A stretch of 64,000 nucleotides of DNA from the NCBI GenBank assembly GCA_963281255.1, contig OY725502.1, forward strand, positions 1,178,001 to 1,242,000. The letters are read 5' to 3'. This DNA is from Aphrocallistes beatrix. Lineage: Eukaryota > Porifera > Hexactinellida > Sceptrulophora > Aphrocallistidae. A program made the translations under genes and the position numbers. This document shows positions 10,857 to 21,190 of this stretch, in pieces (positions within the stretch are counted from its first letter, which is position 1; each line of letters opens with the position of its first letter). The notes beneath the pieces are model-generated. The model had not been told where the DNA came from. It saw only the letters and a list, made by a program, of their open reading frames with translations, and made no database searches.

Positions 10857-11930
10857 GTTGTTACTAAAATCCGGGACGGGACGGGACAGCGGCGGGATAT
10901 TCCGGGGTTTGACTAAAATACGGGACACGTTTTAAACTGCCAGAATGGTCCCACATTGCACTGAATATCATATTCACAGGTACTGCAGATACGCCCATGG
11001 GCATAGCTAGGGTCCTGTCAGGGCCCACCGGCTCAATAACATCATGAATATCTTCTATGTGTTCATTTCTAACTTTCTTTGCCTGCATCAACTCAATTTG
11101 CACATCTGCCTCTGAAATTTTGTAATTTACAAGCATAGGCTTGATCGTGGTAAAGTCAAGAAAATCCCTAGACTTGGGTGAGCAAGCTGAAATTCCTTTC
11201 ATGCACAACTTTGATGCATTATTAAAACGCTTGTTCAGTTCATCTATCATGCAATCAAGTACACGATAATAGATTGTAACGCAGTATTGATCCTCAGTTT
11301 AAGCTCTTCTCGATGTCCAACAGTGGTAGTGACTAATGCAGCATCACACAGTTTAGCTGGTAATTTGTGCCTTCTTTTTCGTGGTAACCTGCTAATTTCG
11401 ATATCGTGATCATCTGCAAACATCAGAGCTTCATTCCAAATTTCTTTCCACTGTTTCTCTGATTTCAATAGCTGCATCAATTAATGACATTGCAGACAAT
11501 CCTCAGTTGTAATTGTGGGGATAATGCCACTCTCCAACCTCTGCTCTGCACTACTCGATGTTGTTGAATCTTGTAACTGTGCTTGAATGTTCACACATTC
11601 GTCATCACTGGATGAGGTCATTTCAGCTTGGTCAACTCGTAGTTGGGACGAGCTTTCCTTATTCTCATTACCCTTGGGTAGAGGCTCTGTACTCCATAAA
11701 TTAGTCAAGGCAATTCTCTTGGCTATTTAGGTGATTTGATTATTGACTAATATAAGTTGTGATGGAATTGAATTAGCAAAAAACACACCATATTTTATAC
11801 CTTTTAAAATCCAACATGATGTAGTAAAAACGCTTACATCAATTATAATTCCCATATTGTGTAATTTCTTATACCATAATTCCCATATTGTGTTATTTCT
11901 TAGACCATGAATTCCACATTTTAATGACAA
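10857..11930 (-). mobile_element. hAT-superfamily transposase remnant, left arm of a long inverted repeat
   Basis: Three neighbouring minus-strand frames (11708-11481, 11480-11247, 11250-10864) read as the C-terminal part of a hAT-like transposase of the THAP12/ZMYM-related group: an EALMFADDHDIEISRLPRKR stretch, then IDELNKRFNNASKLCMKGIS. The frame is broken between the second and third pieces (a shift near 11250) and by stops upstream. The tail after LKRVPYFSQ is not transposase; it is translated terminal repeat with GGGACGGGAC runs. The same sequence, including the same shift, occurs inverted at 14876-15681, so both derive from one already decayed copy. The inner part (about 11720-11930) is a short non-coding stretch with a duplicated CCATATTGTGTNATTTCTTA. 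Confidence 0.75.
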
Positions 11931-11934
11931 CCCT

Positions 11935-12045
11935 CCAAAACGCGAGTAGAACTAATGCCAACTCTCCAAAAAATCGAGTAGAACTAATGCCAACTCTCTA
12001 AAACTCAGTAGAACTAATGCCAACTCTCCAAATTCGCACTAATGC
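11935..12045. repeat. Short tandem repeat, about 33-35 bp units
   Basis: Three to four imperfect units containing GTAGAACTAATGCCAACTCT lie between the left hAT arm and the Helitron piece. No coding sense. Confidence 0.6.
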
Positions 12046-12059
12046 AGCGCCCCCCTAGC

Positions 12060-12096
12060 GCTAGCTAACTCTTTATCGAGATTAACGCCGAGTGAA
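12060..12096 (-). mobile_element. Helitron fragment, inverted partner of 14271-14307
   Basis: These 37 bp are the perfect reverse complement of 14271-14307, inside the Helitron Rep-like coding piece (the codons for GVNLDKELAS). A second Helitron fragment, oppositely oriented, therefore sits on the left side of the satellite. Confidence 0.65.
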
Positions 12097-12290
12097 TTTC
12101 AGATTAAGCGATAATATATTTTCGACGTCTAAATTCAATGGTTTACGAGATATTCGACAAATTACTGAATGTGACCAATATGATAAATTCTCTAATAACT
12201 CGTAAACAATTAAATTTAGACAAATAAATTATATTATCACTTAATAGGATATAGCCTATTAGCTATCAAATGAGACATCTATACAACATG

Positions 12291-13242
12291 TTGCGACATG
12301 TCGCGTTTTGCGACATGTCGTGTTTTACGACATGTCATGTTTTGCGACATGTCGTGTTTTGCGACATGTCGCGTTTTGCGACATGTCGCGTTTTGCGACA
12401 TGTCGTGTTTTGCGACATGTCGTGTTTTGCGACATGTCGTGTTTTACGACATGTCGCGTTTTGCGACATGTCGCGTTTTGCGACATGTCGTGTTTTGCGA
12501 CATGTCGCGTTTTACGACATGTCGTGTTTTGCGACACGTCGCGTTTTACGACATGTCGTGTTTTGCGACATGTCGCGTTTTGCGACATGTCGTGTTTTAC
12601 GACATGTCGCGTTTTACGACATGTCGTGTTTTGCGACATGTCGCGTTTTGTGACATGTCGTGTTTTGCGACATGTCGCGTTTTGCGACATGTCGCGTTTT
12701 GTGACATGTCGTGTTTTGCGACATGTCGCGTTTTGCGACATGTCGCGTTTTACGACATGTCGTGTTTTGCGACATGTCGCGTTTTACGACATGTCGCGTT
12801 TTGCGACATGTCGTGTTTTGCGACATGTCGTGTTTTGCGACATGTCGCGTTTTACGACATGTCGTGTTTTGCGACATGTCGCGTTTTGTGACATGTCGTG
12901 TTTTGCGACATGTCGCGTTTTGCGACATGTCGTGTTTTGCGACATGTCGCGTTTTACGACATGTCGTGTTTTGCGACATGTCGCGTTTTGTGACATGTCG
13001 TGTTTTGCGACATGTCGCGTTTTGCGACATGTCGTGTTTTACATGTCGCGTTTTACGACATGTCGCGTTTTGCGACATGTCGTGTTTTGCGACATGTCGT
13101 GTTTTGCGACATGTCGCGTTTTGCGACATGTCGCGTTTTACGACATGTCGTGTTTTGCGACATGTCGTGTTTTGCGACATGTCGCGTTTTACGACATGTC
13201 GTGTTTTGCGACATGTCGTGTTTTGCGACATGTCGCGTTTTA
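12291..13242. repeat. Satellite array of a 17-bp unit with a palindromic core
   Basis: About 56 head-to-tail copies of RCGACATGTCGYGTTTT over 952 bp. CGACATGTCG is a 10-bp palindrome, extended to 12 bp in copies where the first base pairs with the twelfth. Copies differ almost only by G/A at base 1, C/T at base 12 and an occasional GTG or a shortened unit near 13040. Since the unit has no stop codon in most frames, long ORFs appear on both strands with a 17-residue period; they are not genes. Confidence 0.97.
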
Positions 13243-13362
13243 ATAATACTTCAAAGCCACAACTGATGTTTGATATCTTGATTGTATTATAGCGTATAGC
13301 AATATAAATGATTATGTGCATATTTTCACACCTTTATATATACATATTTTCACACGATTTGA

Positions 13363-14055
13363 CGAATTTTGAAAATTATGCTAGAAACTCGCTTCCAACG
13401 GTTGACATGGGGTTTTCAGGGGTGTATATTTCGAATATCATATTTTCAGATCGATATGATAAATTATTTGTTTACTTTTGTTTACAATGGATACATAAAG
13501 TAAACAAATTACAAAAATAGGTTAGAAACTAGCTTTCAACGGTTGACATGGTGTTTTCAGGGGTGTAGATTTCGAATATCATATTTTGGGTCCATATGAA
13601 AAATTATTCGTTGACCTTTGTTTACAATATATATATAAAGGAAAGAAATTCCAAAAATAGTTTAGATTGAGTAACTCCAGGTGCCCGCAGGGCGACAAAA
13701 GCGGACACGTAGTGTCCGCAAGCTGCGCAGCGCAAGCAAGCGAAGCGCGCTTGTGATAAATTATTTGTTTACATTACATACATAAAGTAAACAAATCTCA
13801 AAAATATGCTTGAAACTTGCTTTCAACGGGGGATATGGGGTTTTAGGGGTGCATATTTCGAATATCGTATTTTCGAGTAAATATGATAAATTTTTGTTTA
13901 CTTTTCTTTCATTAGATACATAAAGTAAACAAATCTCAAAAATATGGTAGAGACCAACGAGTTTGAATATAATATTTTCGTACTCATAGGGTCAATTATT
14001 TGTTCATTTTTATTCCAATAGTTTAATAAAATAAACGAATTCTGGAGCCACTGCC
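13363..14055. repeat. Tandem copies of a dispersed ~140-bp repeat
   Basis: Four to five diverged units, each with GAAACTNGCTTTCAACGGTT, then TTTTCAGGGGTGTA, TTTCGAATATCATATTTT and a GTTTACTTTTGTTTACAAT block. Unit starts are near 13363, 13506, 13647, 13796 and 13932; the last is degraded. The third is interrupted by the GC-rich hairpin motif at 13677-13755. Single reverse copies occur at 15955-16050 and 32341-32512. Confidence 0.8.
13677..13755 (+). repeat. GC-rich multi-hairpin motif, copy 1
   Basis: A 79-bp GC-rich island in AT-rich DNA. It holds consecutive small palindromes: GCCCGCAGGGC, GCGGACACGTAGTGTCCGC and GCTGCGCAGC, and then GCAAGCAAGCGAAGCGCGC. Related copies are at 15781-15842 (reverse), 28245-28298 (reverse, partial) and 62284-62353 (forward). 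Confidence 0.75.
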
Positions 14056-14178
14056 GATACCCCTTCGACAAATCCTGGGGGGAATCCTGATTATTATGTC
14101 TAGGCTAAATAAACGTGGTCGTCTTTGCGAAAAAGTAGTTCGATAGTGATGCCCAGAGGAAGAAATTCGCACGTTTGA

Positions 14179-14658
14179 ATGACACCTCTGTGGCAAGAGA
14201 AATCCGTCTCAAGCGCCAAATGGATTACCAAGCGCAATATTACGCGGAACAACTCGGCTCTAGCGTTCGCTTCACTCGGCGTTAATCTCGATAAAGAGTT
14301 AGCTAGCATTAGGTGCGAAGTGTACACATTCCGTATCCATGGTGTTGTGCATCATTACATTGGGCAGCTGACTCCTCGAGTAGGAGAAACTGCTTCATTT
14401 GCACAAATTTACATCCATGATGGTACTCCTGAGGGAGAGCTGGAGAATCGCCAGCGACACCTTGGAGATGCGAGTCTCCCCGAGCTGCGACAACTGCAGA
14501 ACTTGCTGCATGAAGTAAACCCCTACGTCTCTCACTTCAGACAAGGTGTCGATATGATGAGAGACAAGGGGGGGGGTGGATGTTAGGGTGACCATCAGAG
14601 CTGATGGTGCACCAGATCCGAGACGCTACAACGCTCCAACTGCTCCTGAAATGCAGTC
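14179..14658 (+). mobile_element. Helitron Rep/helicase protein fragment
   Basis: The plus-strand frame reads as the N-terminal conserved region of Helitron transposases: NNSALAFASLGVNLDKELAS, then VYTFRIHGVVHHYIGQLTP, FAQIYIHD, and later LRQLQNLLHEVNPYVSHFRQ. After a run of G at about 14569-14577 the frame shifts and continues with VTIRADGAPDPRRYNAPT, also typical of the family. Neither the Rep HUH motif nor the helicase domain is present, so this is a short dead piece. It lies inside the right half of the 10.9-15.7 kb inverted structure. Confidence 0.8.
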
Positions 14659-14663
14659 ATAAT

Positions 14664-14768
14664 CAGTGGCGTAGCTAGGGGGACAGCCCGGGCCAGGCCC
14701 CGCTTGTCGCACTTAGGGAGGGGCCTACCCTCTCAGTATTTCAATCCTGGGGGGCCGGGGCCCTACTG
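14664..14768. mobile_element. Possible hAT-like MITE (CAGTGGCGTAGC end)
   Basis: Begins CAGTGGCGTAGCTAGGGGG directly after the Helitron fragment. This terminal sequence is common among small hAT-like elements. A matching right end is only weakly visible near 14768 and no clear target duplication is seen. Confidence 0.4.
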
Positions 14769-14875
14769 AAATAGTTAGAACAAGAAGGACGTGCAAACCT
14801 ATTTTTTTTTCTAATGGATACCGCTACTTTACTGGTCTATTATTGTTCTAAATAATTGTCGAATACTACTTGCCA

Positions 14876-15681
14876 AAATGTGGAATTCATGGCCTAAGAA
14901 ATTACACAATATGGGAATTATGGTCTAAGAAATTACACAATGGGATTATAATTGATGTAAGCGTTTTTACTACATCATAGTTGGATTTTAAAAGGTATAA
15001 AATATGGTGTGTTTTTTGCTAATTCAATTCCATCACAACTTATATTAGTCAATAATCAAATCACCTAAATAGCCAAGAGAATTGCCTTGACTAATTTATG
15101 GAGTACAGAGCCTCTACCCAAGGGTAATGAGAATAAGGAAAGCTCGAGTACACTAGAGAAAAAGAAGGCACAAATTACCAGCTAAACTGTGTGATGCTGC
15201 ATTAGTCACTACCACTGTTGGACATCGAGAAGAGCTTAAACTGAGGATCAATACTGCGTTACAATCTATTATCGTGTACTTGATTGCATGATAGATGAAC
15301 TGAACAAGCGTTTTAATAATGCATCAAAGTTGTGCATGAAAGGAATTTCAGCTTGCTCACCCAAGTCTAGGGATTTTCTTGACTTTACCACGATCAAGCC
15401 TATGCTTGTAAATTACAAAATTTCAGAGGCAGATGTGCAAATTGAGTTGATGCAGGCAAAGAAAGTTAGAAATGAACACATAGAAGATATTCATGATGTT
15501 ATTGAGCCGGTGGGCCCTGACAGGACCCTAGCTATGCCCATGGGCGTATCTGCAGTACCTGTAAATATGATATTCAGTGCAATGTGGGACCATTCTGGCA
15601 GTTTAAAACGTGTCCCGTATTTTAGTCAAACCCCGGAATATCCCGCCGCTGTCCCGTCCCGTCCCGGATTTTAGTAACAAT
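14876..15681 (+). mobile_element. hAT-superfamily transposase remnant, right arm of the long inverted repeat
   Basis: Near-perfect reverse complement of 10857-11930, but with an internal deletion of about 0.27 kb near 15145 that removed the segment for the first frame and part of the second. The plus-strand frame 15288-15674 encodes the same 128 residues as 10864-11250 with no amino-acid difference that I can see, which points to a recent inverted duplication or gene conversion between arms. Confidence 0.78.
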
Positions 15682-15780
15682 CAACAAAATGACTGTTGCA
15701 CCCTGCACCAAACTGTATTACGATATTGCAATATTGCACACACCTTGACACAACGCGAGTCAAAATCATTCAAATTCAAA

Positions 15781-15842
15781 CAAGCTCGCTTCGCTTGCTT
15801 GCAGACACTGCGTGTCCACAGAATCGCCCTGCGGGCGCCTGG
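15781..15842 (-). repeat. GC-rich multi-hairpin motif, copy 2
   Basis: Reverse-oriented copy: CCAGGCGCCCGCAGGGCGA, then GGACACGCAGTGTCTGC, then AAGCAAGCGAAGCGAGCTTG when read on the minus strand. It lies about 100 bp outside the right hAT arm. Confidence 0.7.
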
Positions 15843-16498
15843 GTATCAAAGAAACGGTTGATTGTTTTCTAATTCTCAACTAAAACGTCGTTATCTATGT
15901 TGAATCATGAGTTCAGAACTGGAGAAGAAAAATTAGGTCCATGATAAAAAGAAATCGAAATATACACACCTAAAAAACCCGTCTAGTTTCTAGCCTATTT
16001 TTGGAATTCGTTAAAAATACTTTATGTATCTATTGTAAACAAAAGTAAATTTTAAGCCAGATTTACTGTATCTGTAACTGATTAAATGTTGTTGGCTTCA
16101 CAAAAGGATTAGTATTATAATAATTTGGATGTAAATATTGGAGTGTATAATATCTTAGGCAAATTAAGTCTTTCAGGCGCAGGTGGGAGTATGTTGTATT
16201 TATTGTATTAGGAACCCGAGGGAGGCCCGGTTCGGCGGGAAATGTGCGTTAGAAAGTGAAGCGTGCTTGCTACAAGGTTTATTTAGATGCATATTACTTC
16301 ATTCTTACAAGAGTACCATAGCATGCAGTATATCAAGCAATTTTCTTTCAAACAGAACCGAAGATTCAGCCCCATCTGAATTTACAGAGTTCCACTGGAG
16401 ATATGTAGAAAGGTCACTATTTGATAATCAATGAATCAGTACCCGAGTATGTAATAGAAAGTACCTGTTCGTGCGAGCACTAGAAAAGTCCGACTCTA
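15843..16498. other. Spacer downstream of PRC1
   Basis: Contains one reverse copy of the dispersed ~140-bp repeat (15955-16050). The remaining sequence is AT-rich and has no supported gene; a 83-residue plus-strand ORF (16183-16434) lacks any recognisable feature. Confidence 0.5.
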
Positions 16499-19392
16499 CT
16501 AATTATTAAACTTCAGCGAGGTGGGGATGCAGGACGAACGCGCCTTGAAGTCGATACCTTGGGAGAAGTCGCGATATGTGTCGTTATTCAGTTCAAAAAC
16601 GCCTGAGTTCGAAGGAAAGTTGAGCGACTCAACAAGTTTTCCGCTCCCTTTGGAAGAGTTGGGACTGCTCTTCTGGCTGAGCGTGCGAGTAAGGTGGGGG
16701 CTAGCCCCGGCGGTACCAGCAGAGGGAACGACACCCCGTCTGAGTTTCGCGAGGGACATACGTCTCCGCATGTTCTTGGCTTTCCCTCCTGTTCGACAGA
16801 GGCTGGAGTGAGTGATCGGTTTGCGCGGGGAGGCGATGCAGGCTTTCTTGGCAGAGCCGTTATTCTGTTTCATGTCGAGAACTTTGGCGCTCTTCGGGGT
16901 GGTGGGAGGACGCGGGCGCTTAAATTGGACCTTTTTGGGCGTGGGGATGCTCCCGAACTGCATCTCTGTCTTGGTGAGCTCTGCCTTAGCTTGCTGCCGG
17001 TGTGCTTTCTGTGACTTCTGCGAATTCTTACGGTCGGCCCACTGAGCAGCGATGTAAGAGCTGTACTCCTTGTCCATCAAAATGAACACATGCCCTGTCT
17101 CAACCTCGTACTCCCTACTCAAGCTCTGGATCTCGGTCTCCAGTTTAGGGATGCGTTTCTCTAGGGAACTCCTCTCCTTGGCTTCTTTCAAAAGAGCGCC
17201 TAAAAGGTTTCAAAGTGAATACGCCTTCTTAAGTGCTGAGCAAATAGCCTCCTCACCTCCTCTGTTATTGAGTCTGTTCGGATCATTCATCTTGTGCTGC
17301 AGATCTATGTACTTCTCCCACAGACCTTCCCGCTTTCTGATCACGGTAAATAGCTTCTCGAATTTCCGCTCGAGATCAAACATCCCCTTCAGAGAAGTCT
17401 CCAGTGACTCCAGTACCTCCTCATCAGGAGGTAGGTCCGAGAAGTACACGGGACACATGTTGTACCGCTGGGAGGGTCCCAAGTAACACTTTTCCCACGC
17501 CTCTCGCAACAGCTCTCTTGTGTTTTGTATAAACTTACCTATGTTCTCTATCTTAATTGCCAGCAAGCGGTTCTTCTCACTAATCAGAATACGACATGCC
17601 TATAGAGAAAAATCTCGATCTTTTTATGCAGTAGAAATCCACCGGAAATAGATTTCGTGGCATTTTATTACAGTTGACTCGCTTAATTGAGTCTCGATAT
17701 TTTGTCCCGATTAAGCGGAGTCAGCTGTATTTTAAATTCAGGGAATTCTTGTTTTCGATTAATAAACTCCCCCTCACCTTAGCAGATATCTTGCTGGTCT
17801 GTCCGGTAACAATGTCCTGCTCTTCCTGAGCAATCTCCAGCCGTCTCCAGAGACAGATTACTTCCTGTCTGGTCTCCCCCACCAGCTCGGTAATCTCCGC
17901 GTACACCCTACTCAGCCGATTGAGAACCTCCTGAGTGGACTCCAGAGTGGAGGAGCTGAGTGTTAGCTCCGCGACGTTGTTGTCTCTAACCAGATTCTCG
18001 AAGTCTGAGAGCGGCTCTTGAGTCGTCAACTCCCACAGCTGTAGAATCTTCTCGCGGAGAGAGGTGAACTTCTTCTTGTGTGTGTTCAGCTTGTTCTCTA
18101 GCATTTGAACCTGGATGAATTCTCAAATAAAATAAAATGTAATAGGCTATAGGATGGCCCATCTGACAAATCAGTCTAGAAAGTAAGCTCGCCTCTTGTC
18201 TGAACTCCTGCAGCTGTTCCTCTTTGATGAGGAAGTGCGGGTTCTGCTGGGTAGCTACTGTCAGCCCCTGAGAGAAGGCGGGCTCCTCCCCTAGCTCCTG
18301 ACACATCACGGTCTCCATCTCCTGCAATCGCGCCTGTCTCTTCTCCCGGTCCTGTCTCACCTGGCGCAGCTGGTCCAGGGACTTCCGCAGGGAGCTCTCG
18401 CGCTGTATCAAGGTCAGATTGTCAGCTGACAGCTCCGCGGGGTTGGGGATGGCTAGCTGAGTGCAGGTCTGTGTGATCTATATATGTATACACCAGGTCA
18501 TACCGCACTCTCACTAATGCGCGATTATGAATAGAACTGATTTAGGGCAGTGAAGAAGTCAAACAGCAAAATTAGATTTAAGATGCTCTCGCCCTATTAA
18601 GCAAATAAATAAAAGTTGCGAGGACTCAACGGCGAGGTTGAAATGCAATTGAAACGCGCTTAAACGTGAGTAAATTACAGTAGAACGTCAGTTATCCGAC
18701 ATGATGGGACAAAAATGGATTCGGATAACTGAGTTTCTACGGTATTAAACTGAGAATAATATATGTGATGTGCTACGTATTTCTAGAAGGACCCTGCATT
18801 GTATTGGCTCGTATTTACAGCATATTGCGAATGTTATCTGTACATACATATGTAGTTAAATATGTCGGTAGATCATTCCTAAACTGAGTATACATACTAC
18901 TAGTTTTGTTGACAGGGGTTCCGATAACTGAAGTTCTACTGTATTCCGAAATTATTTCAATATTCGGTGCCATTCTAGTCTATACTAGATTCAGAGAATT
19001 CTGGGAAAATATAAAATTTCTTAGGTGTAACGTGAACATTGCATAATACAGGCAAGTAACAAGTGTATGTCGTACTAGGTCTGTCTTACTTCTGTTGTGA
19101 AAGACCGAATGTTCTCCTTCAGTTGTTGCAGTACTTTCTGCTCTTCCTTGAGAATGTTACTCAACAGAAGATGACAGTTCTCTCTCAGCTTCAGACTCCT
19201 GGCGTTGAGTCTCTGCGGGTCCTCTCTCAGACCAATCTCCTCCCAGATCTGCTGGATGCTTAGGAACTCAGTCCACTCGGATATGTTATATCCGGTATCA
19301 GGGGGAAGGGGGGCAAGTGATGTGGGGTTGCTGGAAGGAGGAGGGATTGCTACGGTTAGTGGGTCCATTGGAATGGGTTCAAACTGATCCAT
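16499..19392 (-). CDS. PRC1: PRC1/Ase1/MAP65 microtubule-bundling protein, five exons (654 aa)
   Basis: Exons: 19392-19090, 18477-18193, 18110-17778, 17599-17257 and 17199-16499. PRC1 dimerises through an N-terminal coiled coil and crosslinks antiparallel microtubules in the spindle midzone during cytokinesis. The protein is mostly coiled coil; the hallmark MAP65/PRC1 block lies around residues 400-425 with WEKYIDLQHKMNDPNRLNNR followed by GG and the helical run ending IPKLETEIQSLSREYE. The C-terminal 170 residues are basic, Ser/Pro/Lys-rich and disordered, with TPKK and TPKS sites suitable for CDK control, as in the vertebrate protein. Length agrees with human PRC1 (about 620). A proline-rich leader of about 35 residues precedes the coiled coil. 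Intron 2 (18192-18111) appears to start with GC; the other three are GT-AG. MITEs sit in introns 1 and 3. Exon 1 is partly duplicated at 21278-21388. Confidence 0.9.
17671..17727. mobile_element. 57-bp TA-flanked mini-MITE in PRC1 intron 3
   Basis: TA at 17669-17670 and 17728-17729 flank CAGTTGACTCGCTTAATTG and the inverse right end (reverse complement CAGCTGACTCCGCTTAATCG). Same family as 2237-2366 but reduced to little more than its ends. Confidence 0.7.
18678..18941. mobile_element. TA-flanked MITE, Tigger/pogo-like, in PRC1 intron 1
   Basis: A 264-bp element with ends CAGTAGAACGTCAGTTATCC and (reverse complement) CAGTAGAACTTCAGTTATCG, flanked by TA (18676-18677, 18942-18943). An internal inverted copy of the terminal sequence near 18718-18747 suggests a compound origin. 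Confidence 0.75.
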
Positions 19393-21168
19393 GTATTTAT
19401 AAATTTCTAATAATTTATGAACTAATCATTGCAATCACATAGATATCGTCAGAATATATAGCTATGCTGTGAAGACAAATAATAACTGTATGGAATGCAA
19501 GGTCATTAACCTTGCTTACTTGGGTTACACAAATAATGAGGCACCTCGCAGCCTCTCTGTCAAGTATAATTCTTTATCCATTCATATACGTATGGTTATC
19601 CTACGAGATTAGAATTTGTTCTAATTATCCTAATTTGTAACATGATTAAACTCAAACAAGTCATTATCTTCGAAAATGTTGCCAGGGGAGGCGTAGTGGT
19701 CGGACACCGGGTACTATCTGTATAATATTATAGAATAGTATAAAATAGTGCAAATCAAATAATGCCTAGACTCTGGGTACTAGCTCTACAGACTGAAAGG
19801 TTTGGAGAATCGAGTTCTCACTGTACATTCTACACATATAGCTAAATATTAGAAAACAAGACTAGATGACAATATCAGAACATCTGAATACAGTGATCGG
19901 GATTCTTAGAGACTACAACAACACTTCCATCTGAGTTCATTGTGATCCCTGTGGGTTCAATGAAGTCTCCTTTCCCTTCCCCTTCTTTACCAAATTTGCA
20001 AATTAGTTCTCCTGTGTAAGAAAATATGAGAACACAGTGGTTTCCACGATCAGAGAGTAAGATATTGGAATGACGATCAATATAGAAACAAGATATCTTC
20101 TCCACTTGATTACCTTCACCGTGAGTAATAATCTGACGAGAAAGTTGATGAGAAGGATTGTAAATCAGGACGCAAGGATTGCTGCTACATAATATTACAA
20201 TTTCTTGAGGGGTTAGCTTCACATCGTTAGCACCAAGTATGTTCGGAATGAAAGAATTAAAAGAGAAGTCTAAATTTAAACACTGAACTCGGTTGTTATG
20301 AAACTCACAAATGTATATTCTACTCCACTCGGATGATATGGCTAATCCTCTCGGATATTTGAATTCAAGTTCTTTCATTCCTTCTCGTCCAACAGAATTC
20401 AAAAGTCTGTAATGGCGAGAATACACGTTGAGACAATTACTTGAATGTTGTGTTACGTATAGCTTATCTTGATGAATACAAATATCGAATGGTCCGTTCA
20501 TTTTCTCATTGAAAATAGACAAGCATTTGAGAGATTTATCTACTACTTGAACACGATTGTTTCCACCGTCACAAATGTAATAATAACCACTTTTATTTTC
20601 GAAGGTAATGCTGTTAGGATAAGTAAAAATACCAGGTCCTTTCACTACTCCAGTTTTGTGATTTCCGTATACAGCTATAGGTTCTCCTTTCTGTTTGTAA
20701 TCTGGCACTACTTCCTTATTCTTCTTTTCAGTATTAGTGTACTGCAGTGAACCCAAGGAATTCAGTTTGTATTCCATTTCACCGTCCCAATCGAGTGAGA
20801 TGTTTTTTGCCTTTTCTAATAATGTCTGTAACTCTTTCATCTTCTTGTCTAACGGAGCGCAGCTCTGCTCTAAAAGTTCTTTGTTACTATTCCCTCTTAG
20901 GATATCTTGCAGATTTTCTTTGGAAATAAAGATCTTTTTCATTTCGTCGGCTATTTCCGATTCTTTGGAATTTTCTTCCAACTCTTGCAACTCTGCTAAC
21001 AGTTCCGCTTCTCGCTTTTGTAGCAACTGATGTGCTCGGGAAAAATTATTTTGTATTTCTTTGCGCACTCTCCCAAACTGTTGTACGGAGAGGCTAGCCT
21101 CACTCCCCACCACAGTCTCAATACTAGCCATGACTAGGTGCTAACAAGATAAAGGCAAAACCTATAAA
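19282..21168. repeat. Tandem segmental duplication, copy 1
   Basis: This 1.9-kb segment (part of PRC1 exon 1, the PRC1 upstream region, and a complete NHL gene) is repeated at 21278-24160. Identity is high throughout; the NHL proteins differ at roughly ten of 418 residues. Confidence 0.9.
19875..21131 (-). CDS. Coiled-coil/NHL-repeat protein, tandem copy 1 (418 aa, intronless)
   Basis: The first 120 residues are helical with heptad character (NNFSRAHQLLQKREAELLAE). The C-terminal 270 residues form an NHL-type beta-propeller: repeated NSITFENKSGYYYICDGGNN, RVQVVD, YPRGLAISSEW, RIYICEFHNNRVQCLNL, and a closing EPTGITMNSDGSVVVVS. This resembles the coiled-coil and propeller parts of TRIM2/TRIM71-type proteins, but no RING or B-box precedes the helix and the upstream DNA contains none, so ubiquitin-ligase activity is not expected; RNA or protein binding by the propeller is an inference. 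Function unknown. It is 98% like the copy at 22868. Upstream, only about 40 bp are shared with that copy; beyond, the duplicated PRC1 5' exon takes over, so this copy has a different promoter. Confidence 0.85.
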   Translation of the reverse strand: MASIETVVGSEASLSVQQFGRVRKEIQNNFSRAHQLLQKREAELLAELQELEENSKESEIADEMKKIFISKENLQDILRGNSNKELLEQSCAPLDKKMKELQTLLEKAKNISLDWDGEMEYKLNSLGSLQYTNTEKKNKEVVPDYKQKGEPIAVYGNHKTGVVKGPGIFTYPNSITFENKSGYYYICDGGNNRVQVVDKSLKCLSIFNEKMNGPFDICIHQDKLYVTQHSSNCLNVYSRHYRLLNSVGREGMKELEFKYPRGLAISSEWSRIYICEFHNNRVQCLNLDFSFNSFIPNILGANDVKLTPQEIVILCSSNPCVLIYNPSHQLSRQIITHGEGNQVEKISCFYIDRHSNILLSDRGNHCVLIFSYTGELICKFGKEGEGKGDFIEPTGITMNSDGSVVVVSKNPDHCIQMF

Positions 21169-21190
21169 ATATTTGAGATAGTCAGCAGCA

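Noticed and set aside
12291-13242. CRISPR-like array
   Set aside because: No unique spacers, unit of 17 bp, eukaryotic context; it is a plain tandem satellite.
12270-13321. Several ORFs of 70-311 codons on both strands
   Set aside because: They are translations of the stop-free 17-bp satellite (51-bp, 17-residue period) in all frames, not genes.
16183-16434. 83-codon plus ORF
   Set aside because: Cys-rich but without spacing of any zinc finger; sits in a repeat-bearing spacer.
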